A DNA stretch of 64,000 nt. Source: Cyclobacteriaceae bacterium (GTDB lineage: Bacteria > Bacteroidota > Bacteroidia > Cytophagales > Cyclobacteriaceae). Shown in pieces: positions 51,483 to 60,359 of this stretch. The notes beneath the pieces are model-generated. The model was not told the origin of the DNA. It did not search any database and worked only from the letters and a program-made list of their open reading frames with translations. A program made the position numbers and the translations under genes. The stretch spans positions 105,737-169,736 of the forward strand of contig JANQPQ010000050.1 of assembly GCA_028285445.1 (NCBI GenBank), in the 5' to 3' direction. Position 1 is the stretch's first letter. Every line of letters begins with the position of its first letter.

Positions 51483-52454
51483 TTAGTGCCTGAATCTGGG
51501 GGTCCTTATGACTTTCCTTGGTTCCTTAATTACAGGCATTGAATATGTGAGTAAAAACTCGTGCGAAGTGGGCTGTTTCGCATCTTGTCCCTGAATAATA
51601 TAATCAAAGGAGTAGCCAAGTTTTAGAGAGTTATCCTTGAGTAGGCTATAGCCTAAAATTATTATCGCAGCATCTGATTGTCGGAAGGATATTCCTCCCC
51701 ACATTTTGTCATTATAAGTACCTATTGCTCCTATATCAAATGAGTAAGAATTGAAGTCAGACTTAACCAGAAGTGTTGGTGTTATAGTCAAGTTGAAATT
51801 AAGTTGATAATCATAACCTGCAGTAAGGGTTAAATTCTTCTCCAAGGCTGACCTCTGGTCGGCATTGCCGAAGTCAAACTCCGACTTGATCAGATGGTTG
51901 GCACTCAAACCAACGTAGTATTTCTGGCTGCGGTAGAATACACCCAGCCCGAGGTCAGGTCGAACCTGTGACTCTTTTCCCGAACGCCGCCCCCCAGGGG
52001 GATCCAGAATTGGGTCTCCGTCTTGCACCCATCTATATTGATCAAAATCCAATGATTGACCGAATATACCCGCCCTGACACCGATGCTAAGCCTACCTGT
52101 ACTCAGTTGATGATAGTAAGCATAGGACACCTGAGCTTCAAGGTTGCTTTGAGGACCCAGGTTGTCATTAACGATATGAAAGCCAACGCCACCCCTTAGT
52201 TTGTCAACAGGTGTTGATGCACTAAGTGTTTGTGTAGTAGGATTGCCACCAGAACCATCAAAGCTGGTGGAGAACCCCGTCCATTGTGTGCGATGGATCA
52301 GTGTGAAGTTAGTGAACCCGTCAGTTCCAGCGACAGCGGGATTATAAAACAAGCTGTTGAACATGTACTGTGAGAATTGGGCATCCTGTTGCGCTGTCAA
52401 CTTAGACGATGCCGCCACAAACAATACTATTAAAAGGGTAATGGTTCTCTTCAT
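51483..52454 (-). CDS. PorP/SprF family type IX secretion outer-membrane protein
   Basis: A 323-residue outer-membrane beta-barrel protein of the PorP/SprF family. The signal peptide (about 1-21, ending LTAQQ) is followed by DAQFSQYMFNSLFYNPAVAGTDG, a near-universal start of this family, and repeated amphipathic strands to the end. PorP/SprF proteins attach substrates or the gliding adhesin machinery to the type IX system. Its own promoter motif lies 40-46 bases upstream. It sits directly before gldK on the same strand, and other copies probably exist elsewhere in the genome. Confidence 0.92.
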   Translation of the reverse strand: MKRTITLLIVLFVAASSKLTAQQDAQFSQYMFNSLFYNPAVAGTDGFTNFTLIHRTQWTGFSTSFDGSGGNPTTQTLSASTPVDKLRGGVGFHIVNDNLGPQSNLEAQVSYAYYHQLSTGRLSIGVRAGIFGQSLDFDQYRWVQDGDPILDPPGGRRSGKESQVRPDLGLGVFYRSQKYYVGLSANHLIKSEFDFGNADQRSALEKNLTLTAGYDYQLNFNLTITPTLLVKSDFNSYSFDIGAIGTYNDKMWGGISFRQSDAAIIILGYSLLKDNSLKLGYSFDYIIQGQDAKQPTSHEFLLTYSMPVIKEPRKVIRTPRFRH

Positions 52455-52492
52455 GCTTTAGCCTCAAATTTGGTCATTAGCAAGGCAATAGC

Positions 52493-52500
52493 CAAATCTA
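52493..52500 (-). promoter_or_regulatory. Candidate -7 promoter element of the PorP gene
   Basis: Minus-strand TAGATTTG (TAnnTTTG match) 39 bases before the start. A short T-run and AGGAG-like segment lie further upstream, but no clear -33 element. Confidence 0.42.
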
Positions 52501-52558
52501 TACCCCCCATTTTTTAAGGAGATGTAATATCTACTATAAAATACTACTGCTGAGGGTA

Positions 52559-53389
52559 TTACTTAATGCCATTTGCTTTCTTAATGTAAAGTTCGAGGGC
52601 GCCGGTCATTGAAGGCGCCTCCGGTAAAGGAGCATTTACATCAAGAATTAAGCCAGCTTCTTTTACAGCATTAGCCGTTGTTGGGCCAAAAGTGGCAATT
52701 CGGGTATTGTTTTGCTTAAAGTCTGGGAAGTTGACAAATAGTGAGTTGATCCCAGACGGGCTAAAGAAGGCAATAATATCGTATTTGATATCTGCCAAAT
52801 CTGATAGATCGCTTGCTACTGTCTCATAAAGAATGGCTTCCTTGAACTCGTAGTCATTCTCTGACAGGAATTTTGGAATATCATCCTTACGAATAGTCGA
52901 GCACGGATAAAGGAACTTCTCCCCTTTGTGCTTTTTCATCACCTCTATCAAATCTGATGGAGTTCTAGATCCTGTGAAAATCTTCCGCTTGCGTATTACG
53001 ATGTACTTCTGCAGGTAGTTTGCCGTCTGTTCAGAGATGCAGAAATATTTCATGTCCGCAGGCATCTCAATCTTCAATTGTTGGCACATGTTGAAGAAGT
53101 GGTCTACCGCGTTTCTGCTGGTAAAAATAATAGCCGTAAAATCAAGAATATTAATCTTCTGTTTTCTGAACTCCTTAACATGTACAGGTTCAACCTGTAT
53201 GAATGGACGAAAGTCTATTTTAAGACCGTACTTCTGCGCCAGAGAAAAGTACGGGGAGTTAGGGTTACTTGGCTTAGGCTGAGAAACTAGTATGCTTTGC
53301 ACTTCAAATAGCCTCTCTTTTGGAAATATCCCGTTTCCCGAATTTTGACTCATAGCTTGCTTCTTTGCTTTTACTTTCAAACTTTTCAA
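52559..53389 (-). CDS. hemD: Uroporphyrinogen-III synthase
   Basis: Closes the linear hydroxymethylbilane with ring inversion to give uroporphyrinogen III for haem and sirohaem. The 276 residues form the two-lobed HemD fold: IIFTSRNAVDHFF in the first lobe and IIAFFSPSGINSLF with ATFGPTTANAVKEAG in the second, both typical. Sequence conservation is low in this family, but the SP-SGI and G-T-A motifs are present. Its start overlaps the stop of the DUF4271 gene by four bases, so it is part of that operon. The other haem genes (hemW is nearby on the other strand) are not adjacent. Confidence 0.85.
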   Translation of the reverse strand: MKSLKVKAKKQAMSQNSGNGIFPKERLFEVQSILVSQPKPSNPNSPYFSLAQKYGLKIDFRPFIQVEPVHVKEFRKQKINILDFTAIIFTSRNAVDHFFNMCQQLKIEMPADMKYFCISEQTANYLQKYIVIRKRKIFTGSRTPSDLIEVMKKHKGEKFLYPCSTIRKDDIPKFLSENDYEFKEAILYETVASDLSDLADIKYDIIAFFSPSGINSLFVNFPDFKQNNTRIATFGPTTANAVKEAGLILDVNAPLPEAPSMTGALELYIKKANGIK

Positions 53390-54516
53390 ACCACTTTAAC
53401 TACTACCCTGAATGCAATAAGCAGGGGTATGATTTCCGTGCCGCAAAGGTATAAAAATAAATGGAGAAATTTATAGGAAGAAAAGCTCAATAATTTGAAT
53501 AAGAGTATAGTTAACCTAGCGATTACTAAAACGAGGAATCCCAGTAGCAAGTAGAAATAGTAATGGCCTTGAACCTCCAAAACGAAATAGAAAATCCCTG
53601 CAATTGCGAGAGCGGTTATTGTTATAAGTAGTGAAAGTCGTATGCCATTAACGAAGTGAATGGTGGTAAAGTCGGTAAGCTTAAACAGAACGGCATGAGC
53701 CCTAATCCAAATCCATTTCAGCCCTATAAAAACAACAACGACTACAACTGAAATAACAAACATCAACAATGTTTGCCAAAGTGATACGGTGGGCACAAGC
53801 CAATCCTGAAGTATCTTGGGGTAAGTAATGGCAACAAAAATACCAAATGCGGCAATGGCTGCGCCCGTCAGCAGTTGCATCAACAAATTTGGCTTTTCGA
53901 AGACCCTTAGCTTGTATACTAACTCATCTCGCTTACTTATTGCCAAAGCCCTTGAATAACTAATGTACTCAACGAATGACCGAGGATATAAATTCCTAAG
54001 TAATGCAACCAGATACAATACTACTAGTAGCGATATGACCAAGGCTGGAGTAGACGTTCTTGGTAGGCTAGTCAGCGAAGACTGCTCTGTGTTCGCCGGA
54101 CTTGATCCCACCACCTGAGTTTCAATATTATTGAGGGATCTTTCGCTGTTAAAAATTGTTACCAACTTAGGCCGTGAATACTCGGATTGCATCAAATCCT
54201 GAATTGACAGCCAGACCAGCGTATCTTGGTGGTAGTGATCCAATATGAGGTCGTCCACCATTAGGGTGGTTCCCCGGGGAAGCTTCAATAGTAGGGTGTT
54301 CTCAAGACCGTGACGTTCGGAGACAAAGAAGACCACGCTTGATGGATCTAAGCCCTGAGAATCTTGGCTATAAATCTTTTGATCAGAGTTAAGAAATAGC
54401 CAGTCCCAGCGAAGATCATAAAGCACTTCAGAATCACTATGCTGACTTTTGCAAAGCCCCGGCAGTGTTAGTAGTAGTATGAGGATGTAACAGGCCTTAG
54501 TATGCCCCTTGCCCAT
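53386..54516 (-). CDS. DUF4271 membrane protein
   Basis: A 376-residue protein started at MGKGHTKACYILILL, giving a signal peptide that ends near CKSQ. A 120-residue periplasmic segment is followed by about seven membrane helices (from about 185 to 370). DUF4271 is a Bacteroidota family with no established function, usually found upstream of hemD, as here. The gene starts 20 bases inside the WecA-type gene and overlaps hemD by four bases, so all three are probably translated as one unit. A link to haem or envelope biosynthesis is suggested only by the neighbours. Confidence 0.82.
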   Translation of the reverse strand: MGKGHTKACYILILLLTLPGLCKSQHSDSEVLYDLRWDWLFLNSDQKIYSQDSQGLDPSSVVFFVSERHGLENTLLLKLPRGTTLMVDDLILDHYHQDTLVWLSIQDLMQSEYSRPKLVTIFNSERSLNNIETQVVGSSPANTEQSSLTSLPRTSTPALVISLLVVLYLVALLRNLYPRSFVEYISYSRALAISKRDELVYKLRVFEKPNLLMQLLTGAAIAAFGIFVAITYPKILQDWLVPTVSLWQTLLMFVISVVVVVVFIGLKWIWIRAHAVLFKLTDFTTIHFVNGIRLSLLITITALAIAGIFYFVLEVQGHYYFYLLLGFLVLVIARLTILLFKLLSFSSYKFLHLFLYLCGTEIIPLLIAFRVVVKVV

Positions 54517-55537
54517 CGAATTTCCTTTTGGCCAAAGCTTCGAGTACAAGGCTGGCAGGTAATAGTGTGGCTACATAAATCGCCAGGGTTATAGTTAGTC
54601 CCAAATTGGGGAACGAAAGCACAAAAGCTATCGACAACAGGTTTACTCCGAGAAGTACTCCCACTACCTGAAGTGATGATAGGCCCATATCAAGCAACCG
54701 ATGATGCAAATGATTTTTGTCAGCTTCCAATGGTGACTTCCCATTGATTACCCTTAGGGTGAAAACTCTTAGGGTATCGAAAATTGGAATCACTAACAAG
54801 CCCACAGCAATACCCGGGGCTCCATCATAACCGCTAAACTCAATGAAGTGAATTATTAGTGAGGAAACGATTAAGCCGCATACTAGTGAGCCGGTATCTC
54901 CCATAAACACTTTAGCCTTATGCAAGTTGTATCTCAAAAAACCCACTACTGCTCCGGCTAATGTGAATGCCACCAGCGCAAAAGCAGGGGAACTACTCAC
55001 CAATAGTAGCCCCAGGGTTATCATCACGGTTACAACAATAACCCCGGCTAACCCATCGATACCATCAATCAGGTTAAAAGAGTTCGTTAAGGCTATGATT
55101 AGAAATACGCTGAACAATTGACTTGCAATTGGGGATAGCTCGAATATTCCCAGAAAACCGTGAAAATTAGTAAGCCTAAGATCGGCGACGTATACGATAA
55201 TGATGGCTGCGAGTAGTTGCACCAGTATTTTCTTGAAAATTGGAATTGGGCTTAGATCGTCTTTGACTCCAAGGAAGAATATTATTATACTTCCAGCCAG
55301 TATTTGCTGGACACCATTTTCAAGCCCGCCAAATATGGTGACCGCAGATATAAATCCAGCAAATATTGCCACCCCACCCAGTCGGGGAGTAAGCAACTCG
55401 TGGGAAGTTCTATGATTTGGTGTGTCAAGTAGCTTCTTGGAATGTGCTATATCGATAATAGAGGGCACGGCGTAAAGCGACACAAACAGTGCCCACAGTG
55501 CTGACAATACCATATTTATATCTACCATTCCAGCCAT
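54497..55537 (-). CDS. WecA/TagO-type undecaprenyl-phosphate sugar-1-phosphate transferase (MraY family)
   Basis: Transfers a GlcNAc-1-phosphate-like unit to undecaprenyl phosphate in the inner membrane, starting surface glycan or O-antigen synthesis. The 346 residues have about ten membrane helices and the family motifs NSFNLIDGIDGLAG, FMGDTGSL and the HLHHRL histidine loop. It is shorter and distinct from MraY by the lack of its N-terminal motifs. It follows the Omp85-like gene by 17 bases. The real sugar donor is unknown, and the GlcNAc assignment is from family only. Confidence 0.88.
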   Translation of the reverse strand: MAGMVDINMVLSALWALFVSLYAVPSIIDIAHSKKLLDTPNHRTSHELLTPRLGGVAIFAGFISAVTIFGGLENGVQQILAGSIIIFFLGVKDDLSPIPIFKKILVQLLAAIIIVYVADLRLTNFHGFLGIFELSPIASQLFSVFLIIALTNSFNLIDGIDGLAGVIVVTVMITLGLLLVSSSPAFALVAFTLAGAVVGFLRYNLHKAKVFMGDTGSLVCGLIVSSLIIHFIEFSGYDGAPGIAVGLLVIPIFDTLRVFTLRVINGKSPLEADKNHLHHRLLDMGLSSLQVVGVLLGVNLLSIAFVLSFPNLGLTITLAIYVATLLPASLVLEALAKRKFDGQGAY

Positions 55538-55554
55538 CTATGCTATGCAAGTTA

Positions 55555-57282
55555 TCAGAATTTGGCTACGTAACCAAAATGAAATTTCGAGAACTCAGGG
55601 CTAAATTTCTGTCGTTGAGAACTGCCCAATGCATAAGTTACATTCAAAACTCCTGAGCGAGTAGCAAGTGTTAAACCTGCACCTATTCCAAAAGGAGTGT
55701 CAGTAATACTATCTACGGTCGTTTTTTGCCTCGTTACGGCCTGATCATAAAACAAAAAGAAATAAGTCTGCTCCTGCGACAGGATGCGCCACTCGATAGT
55801 AGCAAATGCATACTCCGATGAAAAGAACTCATTCTCATTGAATCCACGTAGAGATTGGGCTCCCCCTAATCTAAATAGGTCATTGAGAAGTAACTGATCG
55901 TTAAACAACTTCCTAGCGGTCAACCTTGTAAATAGGAGATGGCGCGCGGAGATTGGAGTGATTCTTTGTAACGAAAAGGAAGTAATATATTGAACGCTCT
56001 TTAAATCAATAGTTGAAACCACAGACGGGTCTATTTCTGGAGTAGGTTTAATTCGTTTCGATCCTGCCCCAACGTCAATTCCAAGGCTAATCCCTCGAGT
56101 TGGGAATAGCTGATGGTTTAAGGTGTTTAGGCTATAGGTTAATCCATAAGTTGTGTTATTGATATCGAGCACCGGTGGCAACCCCAGACCTGTACTTTGT
56201 GAGGCCGAACCCTGTCGGCCAGAAAAAGACTCAACATACATCCCAATGGCTTGCCCAAATTGCGGCTTGAAGTCAAAAGCCAATCTTCCGCGAATATTGA
56301 TAAAGGTTGTGTCCTCTTTTAGCAAGGAAAAAGAGGAACTGAGATTCAATCTCGAACCCGCCACGTACGGGTGGTTATAGGCAAGATTTAAAACTTGGGA
56401 TTGGGGCTTGGTGCTTTGCCAATTTACCATTAGAGACTTGCCTCGACCGAAGAGGTTGGTTAGCATCAAATCTACCTGGCCGGTTATTAGTAATTTATCG
56501 CCTCCCCTCTCCCTCGGCAAAAATCCAACAATACCGTTTAGGTAATTGGCTTGTTGGTTTTCAAGAGTCAGTGCCACTGTTGCCCGCTCATTCTGAAACC
56601 TCACTTGCAAAGGCTCTACCTGCTTCAAATACGGTAGTTGATTGATTTTGGCCTCCACCGTTTCCAAAACAGCCTCATTATATGGCTGGCCTGGAAGGAT
56701 GGCCAGAAAGTTCGCCAGAAAGATTTTTTGTACGCGAACATCTCCAATTATTTCAAGTGAATCAAAGGTAATGAATGGTCCCTGATCATAAGCAAGGGTT
56801 GCACTCACTAAGCCCTGTTTGATATTTAGTGAGTCCAGTTGAAACGTTGCAAATGGGTAGCCGGTAGTTGAGCCGTGCTCTATAATTTTTGTTCGAATAT
56901 TCGCAAGGTTGCGAACGCTTACTGCTTCTCCCCTCAGATACTGCGTGTTAAGATTGAGGTCTGATACGAGGTCCGCCGGAAGGTTTGAGTTAGCTATTCT
57001 TAGCCAGGTGAATTTTTCGCCCACAGATAAGTGAAGATGCGTTACATTGGCGTCAACCTTTACACTATCCAAGTTAGCCAACAAATAGCCTTCATCCCTT
57101 AGTCTAACAACTTCCTCCTTCGCAGCGGCTACAGCTTCATTAGTATTCAAGTCGTGGGAAATATCTATCTTGGGCGGGTTGGAAACCGACGAGCTCTGCA
57201 ACCAAACTTTGACGCTATTTTCTTGCCCACGGCAAATAACTGAAACACCAACCAGCATTATGATGGTAATGCAACTTTTCAT
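55555..57282 (-). CDS. Omp85-superfamily outer-membrane protein (BamA/TamA- or ShlB/FhaC-like)
   Basis: A 575-residue outer-membrane protein, started at MKSCITIIMLVG for a clean signal peptide (ending CRGQE); the frame is open 28 codons upstream but overlaps the divergent hemW gene. After about 190 residues of POTRA-like domain (GYPFATFQLDSLN, LPGQPYNEAVLETVEAKINQLPYL), the rest is a 16-strand barrel, with GFNENEFFSSEYAFATIEWRIL and PFGIGAGLTLATRSGVLNVTYALG near the end and a C-terminal aromatic residue (HFGYVAKF). The size and single POTRA block fit TamA or two-partner secretion-type transporters; the substrate is unknown. Genes for glycan and haem enzymes follow in the same unit. Confidence 0.82.
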   Translation of the reverse strand: MKSCITIIMLVGVSVICRGQENSVKVWLQSSSVSNPPKIDISHDLNTNEAVAAAKEEVVRLRDEGYLLANLDSVKVDANVTHLHLSVGEKFTWLRIANSNLPADLVSDLNLNTQYLRGEAVSVRNLANIRTKIIEHGSTTGYPFATFQLDSLNIKQGLVSATLAYDQGPFITFDSLEIIGDVRVQKIFLANFLAILPGQPYNEAVLETVEAKINQLPYLKQVEPLQVRFQNERATVALTLENQQANYLNGIVGFLPRERGGDKLLITGQVDLMLTNLFGRGKSLMVNWQSTKPQSQVLNLAYNHPYVAGSRLNLSSSFSLLKEDTTFINIRGRLAFDFKPQFGQAIGMYVESFSGRQGSASQSTGLGLPPVLDINNTTYGLTYSLNTLNHQLFPTRGISLGIDVGAGSKRIKPTPEIDPSVVSTIDLKSVQYITSFSLQRITPISARHLLFTRLTARKLFNDQLLLNDLFRLGGAQSLRGFNENEFFSSEYAFATIEWRILSQEQTYFFLFYDQAVTRQKTTVDSITDTPFGIGAGLTLATRSGVLNVTYALGSSQRQKFSPEFSKFHFGYVAKF

Positions 57283-57306
57283 TTCTTGATGCAATCGAAC
57301 CCAATA

Positions 57307-57314
57307 CAAATTTA
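57307..57314 (-). promoter_or_regulatory. Candidate -7 promoter element of the Omp85-like operon
   Basis: Minus-strand TAAATTTG (TAnnTTTG match) 25 bases before the start, in the 41-base gap to the divergent hemW. It would drive Omp85-like, WecA-type, DUF4271 and hemD genes. No clear -33 element. Confidence 0.42.
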
Positions 57315-57323
57315 GGAAATCCC

Positions 57324-58448
57324 TTGGCTGGTATATACTTACATATTCCTTTTTGTAAGCAGGCATGTTATTACTGCGACTTCCATTTTAGTACCAACCT
57401 CATGCGAATGGATGAACTGACCGGAGCGATCTGCAGAGAGATACAATTAAGGAATAGCTACCTGCAGAATCGAAAAGTGGACACGGTATATTTCGGAGGT
57501 GGGACTCCTTCACTATTGGGAAGGAAACAAATCTCTCAAATCATTACGGCTATTTCTGATCAATTCTCATTGGAAGAGCGACCCGAAGTTACATTGGAAG
57601 CAAACCCCGATGATCTATCGTCAGAGAAACTGAAAGATCTGTGGGATGTTGGTATCAATCGCCTGAGCATCGGAGTACAGTCGTTCCAGGAGCGTTACTT
57701 GTCTTATATGAACCGCGCCCACAATAGTCACGAAGCCAAACAATCTGTAAAGGAGGCCAGGCGCATGGGTTTTGAAAATATAAGCATCGATCTCATTTTT
57801 GGTTTACCCAATCAGAACATGGAGGATTTAGTTGCTGACCTGGAAACAGCTCTAAGCCTGGAGGTCCAACACATATCAATTTATGGTCTAACCATTGAGA
57901 ATAACACCGTCTTTGGGAAATGGGAAAAAGACGGAAAACTGCAGGCATGTGATGAAGATTTGTCTGCCACCTATTACCAGGAGATAATGGCGAGATTGAC
58001 TACTGCCGGCTATGATCATTATGAGATTTCAAATTTCTGTCTACCTGGGTATAGTTCACGTCATAATACTAGCTATTGGCAGGGTATACACTACCTCGGC
58101 ATCGGTCCCTCCGCACATTCATATAATGGCGTCAGTCGCCAGTATAATGTATCCAACAACCAACGTTACATTAAGGCAATTGAATCTGGTGAACTGCCAC
58201 ATAAGCTGGAACACCTTCATGCGGAAGAGATTTTGCAAGAGTATATTTATATTAACCTCCGTACCAAGTGGGGGGTTGACCTCACCCACCTTAAGAATGA
58301 AATGACATATGATTTGCTGGCTGAAAAAGGGCAGCTCTTGCGAAAGCTAGAACAACAACAAATGATAGTTATTAACGACGGCATTTTGAGGCTGGCAGAT
58401 AATGGAAAGTTGGTGGCAGACAAGATTGCACTGGAGCTACTCCCCTAA
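57324..58448 (+). CDS. hemW: HemW-like radical SAM protein (haem chaperone)
   Basis: A 374-residue radical SAM protein often annotated as oxygen-independent coproporphyrinogen III oxidase-like. The cluster motif CxxxCxxC is at C11, C15 and C18 (CKQACYYCDF), followed by YFGGGTPSLL, VTLEANPDDL, GINRLSIGVQSFQ and FGLPNQN, all conserved in the HemN/HemW family. It has HemW-type length and lacks the extra N-terminal cysteine and trip-wire residues of true HemN, so the likely role is haem binding and insertion rather than oxidation. It is divergent from the Omp85-like gene and precedes the cyclase gene. Confidence 0.9.
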   Translation: MAGIYLHIPFCKQACYYCDFHFSTNLMRMDELTGAICREIQLRNSYLQNRKVDTVYFGGGTPSLLGRKQISQIITAISDQFSLEERPEVTLEANPDDLSSEKLKDLWDVGINRLSIGVQSFQERYLSYMNRAHNSHEAKQSVKEARRMGFENISIDLIFGLPNQNMEDLVADLETALSLEVQHISIYGLTIENNTVFGKWEKDGKLQACDEDLSATYYQEIMARLTTAGYDHYEISNFCLPGYSSRHNTSYWQGIHYLGIGPSAHSYNGVSRQYNVSNNQRYIKAIESGELPHKLEHLHAEEILQEYIYINLRTKWGVDLTHLKNEMTYDLLAEKGQLLRKLEQQQMIVINDGILRLADNGKLVADKIALELLP

Positions 58449-58475
58449 GCAGAATATGTCTTATTTTCATAACCT

Positions 58476-59228
58476 ATGATTGGAAGAATAACACATAACG
58501 GTACAGAGTTTACAACAGATTTTTCCAACCCAAAAGATATATCTATCCCTCTTAGAGGTGATGGTAGTAACCCTAATTGCTATTGGGCTGATCTGGTTAG
58601 CTTCGAGGTAATTCGCAGTGGGGATTTTGTAGGAAGTGTTGCTGATGGTGGGCCGGTTGATTATAAGAAGGTTGTGTTTACTCCCCATGGTAATGGAACT
58701 CATACCGAATGTTACGGACACATTTCATCTAACGAAATCTCTATAAATAAATCTCTGTCTTCTTTTCATTTCATCGCTGAGCTAATTTCAGTTACCCCGA
58801 CCAAAAATATAGACGGAGACGAGGTGGTCTCTTTGGAGGAGGTTAGAAGCAAGATTCAGCATGGTGGTATTCAAGCATTGGTAATAAGAACAATGCCGAA
58901 TGATAAAGGCAAGCTAAGCAGGCAGTATTCTGGTACCAATCCACCCTACCTGGCCGATGAGGTAACCGCGTACTTGGCCGAGATAGGAATTAGTCACCTG
59001 TTAGTTGATTTACCTTCTGTAGACAAGGAGGTTGATGGTGGCAAGCTCGCAGCACACAATGCCTTTTGGAGCAGAGGCGATGAGAAAAGGCTAAACTGCA
59101 CAATTACCGAGCTGATATACGTGCCAGATATTATTGGAGATGGATTATACCTTTTGAATCTGCAAATTGCTAGTTTTGAACTTGACGCTAGCCCAAGCAA
59201 GCCTGTGTTATTCGAACTGAAATCATAA
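58476..59228 (+). CDS. Cyclase-family (kynurenine formamidase-like) metal-dependent hydrolase
   Basis: A 250-residue protein of the cyclase family (PF04199), which includes arylformamidase and polyketide cyclase-like hydrolases. The metal-binding motif is HGNGTHTECYGH near residue 69-80; the usual HxGTHxDxxxH has Glu in place of Asp here, a change seen in Bacteroidota members and compatible with a metal ligand. TGTNPPYLADEVTAYLAEIGISHLLVDLPSVDKE forms the second conserved region. It follows hemW by 28 bases and precedes the TerB-like gene, so it may share a transcript. Activity on formylkynurenine is not established. Confidence 0.82.
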   Translation: MIGRITHNGTEFTTDFSNPKDISIPLRGDGSNPNCYWADLVSFEVIRSGDFVGSVADGGPVDYKKVVFTPHGNGTHTECYGHISSNEISINKSLSSFHFIAELISVTPTKNIDGDEVVSLEEVRSKIQHGGIQALVIRTMPNDKGKLSRQYSGTNPPYLADEVTAYLAEIGISHLLVDLPSVDKEVDGGKLAAHNAFWSRGDEKRLNCTITELIYVPDIIGDGLYLLNLQIASFELDASPSKPVLFELKS

Positions 59229-59242
59229 ATTCCTCTATTTAT

Positions 59243-59635
59243 ATGAGCCAACCCATTAACAGCAAAAAGGAGAAGATGGCTTTTATGCTTCTGATGTCCG
59301 TAGTTTTTCACTACCATGGGCTCGATCAGGAAGAGGAAGAACTGCTAGATGGGTACGCAAAGAAGTTTGATGCTTTTGAAGAGCTGAAGTGGGCCAATGA
59401 ATTCATCTCAAAGGACTACATATCGGCGTTTGACAGGGCAAGGGATTACTTGAAAGATTCACTTTTGAAAATGGACAATGCCATAAGAGTGGAGTTTATC
59501 CACCAGGTTTGGGCTGCCAACAACACCAAGGGATATATTACTGAGATGGAGGCCCGGGCCATGATAAAGCTCGCCAAAGATTGGGAAGTGGAAAATGACT
59601 TGTTGGAAATAGCCAGAATCCAGCCTGGCCAATAG
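59243..59635 (+). CDS. TerB-like helical protein
   Basis: A 130-residue all-helical protein. MAFMLLMSVVFHYHGLDQEEEELLDGYAKKF and the C-terminal TKGYITEMEARAMIKLAKDWEV match the TerB/DjlA-N-type fold (an acidic helix before each G-I-T or GL-D turn), which is found in tellurite resistance and several other systems. No membrane segment or other domain is visible. It follows the cyclase gene by 14 bases and ends convergent with the LytTR regulator gene, four bases apart. Its function is unknown, and no other ter genes are near. Confidence 0.65.
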   Translation: MSQPINSKKEKMAFMLLMSVVFHYHGLDQEEEELLDGYAKKFDAFEELKWANEFISKDYISAFDRARDYLKDSLLKMDNAIRVEFIHQVWAANNTKGYITEMEARAMIKLAKDWEVENDLLEIARIQPGQ

Positions 59636-59639
59636 CCCA

Positions 59640-60359
59640 CTAAAGGCTCATCATTTCTTTAAACCGCGCCGCCTGACGTCTACTGACCTCAACTTTCTCT
59701 CCACCTTTTAGCTTAACCATAAGGCCACCATTAAACCACGGTTCTATACTTTCCAGCCAACTAAGATTAATAATATGCTTACGGCTTGCCCTAAAAAATG
59801 ACCTTGGATCCAGTTTCTCATCCAGGGCATTCAGTGATTTATGTATCATCGGCTTGAAAGTCTCAAAATAGACTTTTATGTAATTGCCATCAGATTCAAA
59901 TAACCGAATATTAGAAAGGCTAACGAACCAGCACCTATCACCATCCTTTACAAATACCCTGTCTGTAAGTTGTAACTTCTTCTCCTCTCCGCTAACATCA
60001 GATACCTCGCTTTCCACCTTCGTCAGTTTGGCAACGCATTCGCTCAGGCGCTCTGGTTGAATAGGCTTGAGAAGGTAGTCCAGCGCATTGACTTCAAATG
60101 CCTTTAGGGCATACTCATCATAAGCTGTGGTAAATACTACGGCCGGAACAGTATCAAGCATTTCCAATAGCTCAAAGCCTGTCTTGCCGGGCATCTGGAT
60201 ATCGAGAAAAAGTAGGTTTGGCTTAAGTTTGTCAATTAGCTCTATCGCTTCGTCTGCGTTTGCTGCCTCACCCACTACTTGAACCTCCTTGTGCTCTTCA
60301 AGAAGATTGATCAATTCTTTGCGAGCCAACCGCTCATCGTCGATAATAAGTGCATTCAT
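59640..60359 (-). CDS. LytTR-type response regulator
   Basis: A 239-residue regulator. The receiver domain has D7, D8 and phosphoacceptor D53 (FLDIQMPGKTG) with the conserved Lys in LLKPI; a LytTR DNA-binding domain fills about 135-238 (VKDGDRCWFVSLSNIRLFESDGNYIKVYFE, FFRASRKHIINLSWLE). LytTR regulators bind paired direct repeats and often control envelope or adhesion genes. It follows the kinase gene with a four-base overlap, so kinase and regulator form a two-component pair. The target genes are not visible here; no obvious LytTR-type direct repeats were found by eye nearby. Confidence 0.93.
   Translation of the reverse strand: MNALIIDDERLARKELINLLEEHKEVQVVGEAANADEAIELIDKLKPNLLFLDIQMPGKTGFELLEMLDTVPAVVFTTAYDEYALKAFEVNALDYLLKPIQPERLSECVAKLTKVESEVSDVSGEEKKLQLTDRVFVKDGDRCWFVSLSNIRLFESDGNYIKVYFETFKPMIHKSLNALDEKLDPRSFFRASRKHIINLSWLESIEPWFNGGLMVKLKGGEKVEVSRRQAARFKEMMSL

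Noticed and set aside
57283..57366. Longer start for the Omp85-like gene
   Set aside because: It would overlap the hemW start on the other strand and hide the clean signal peptide at MKSCITIIMLVG.
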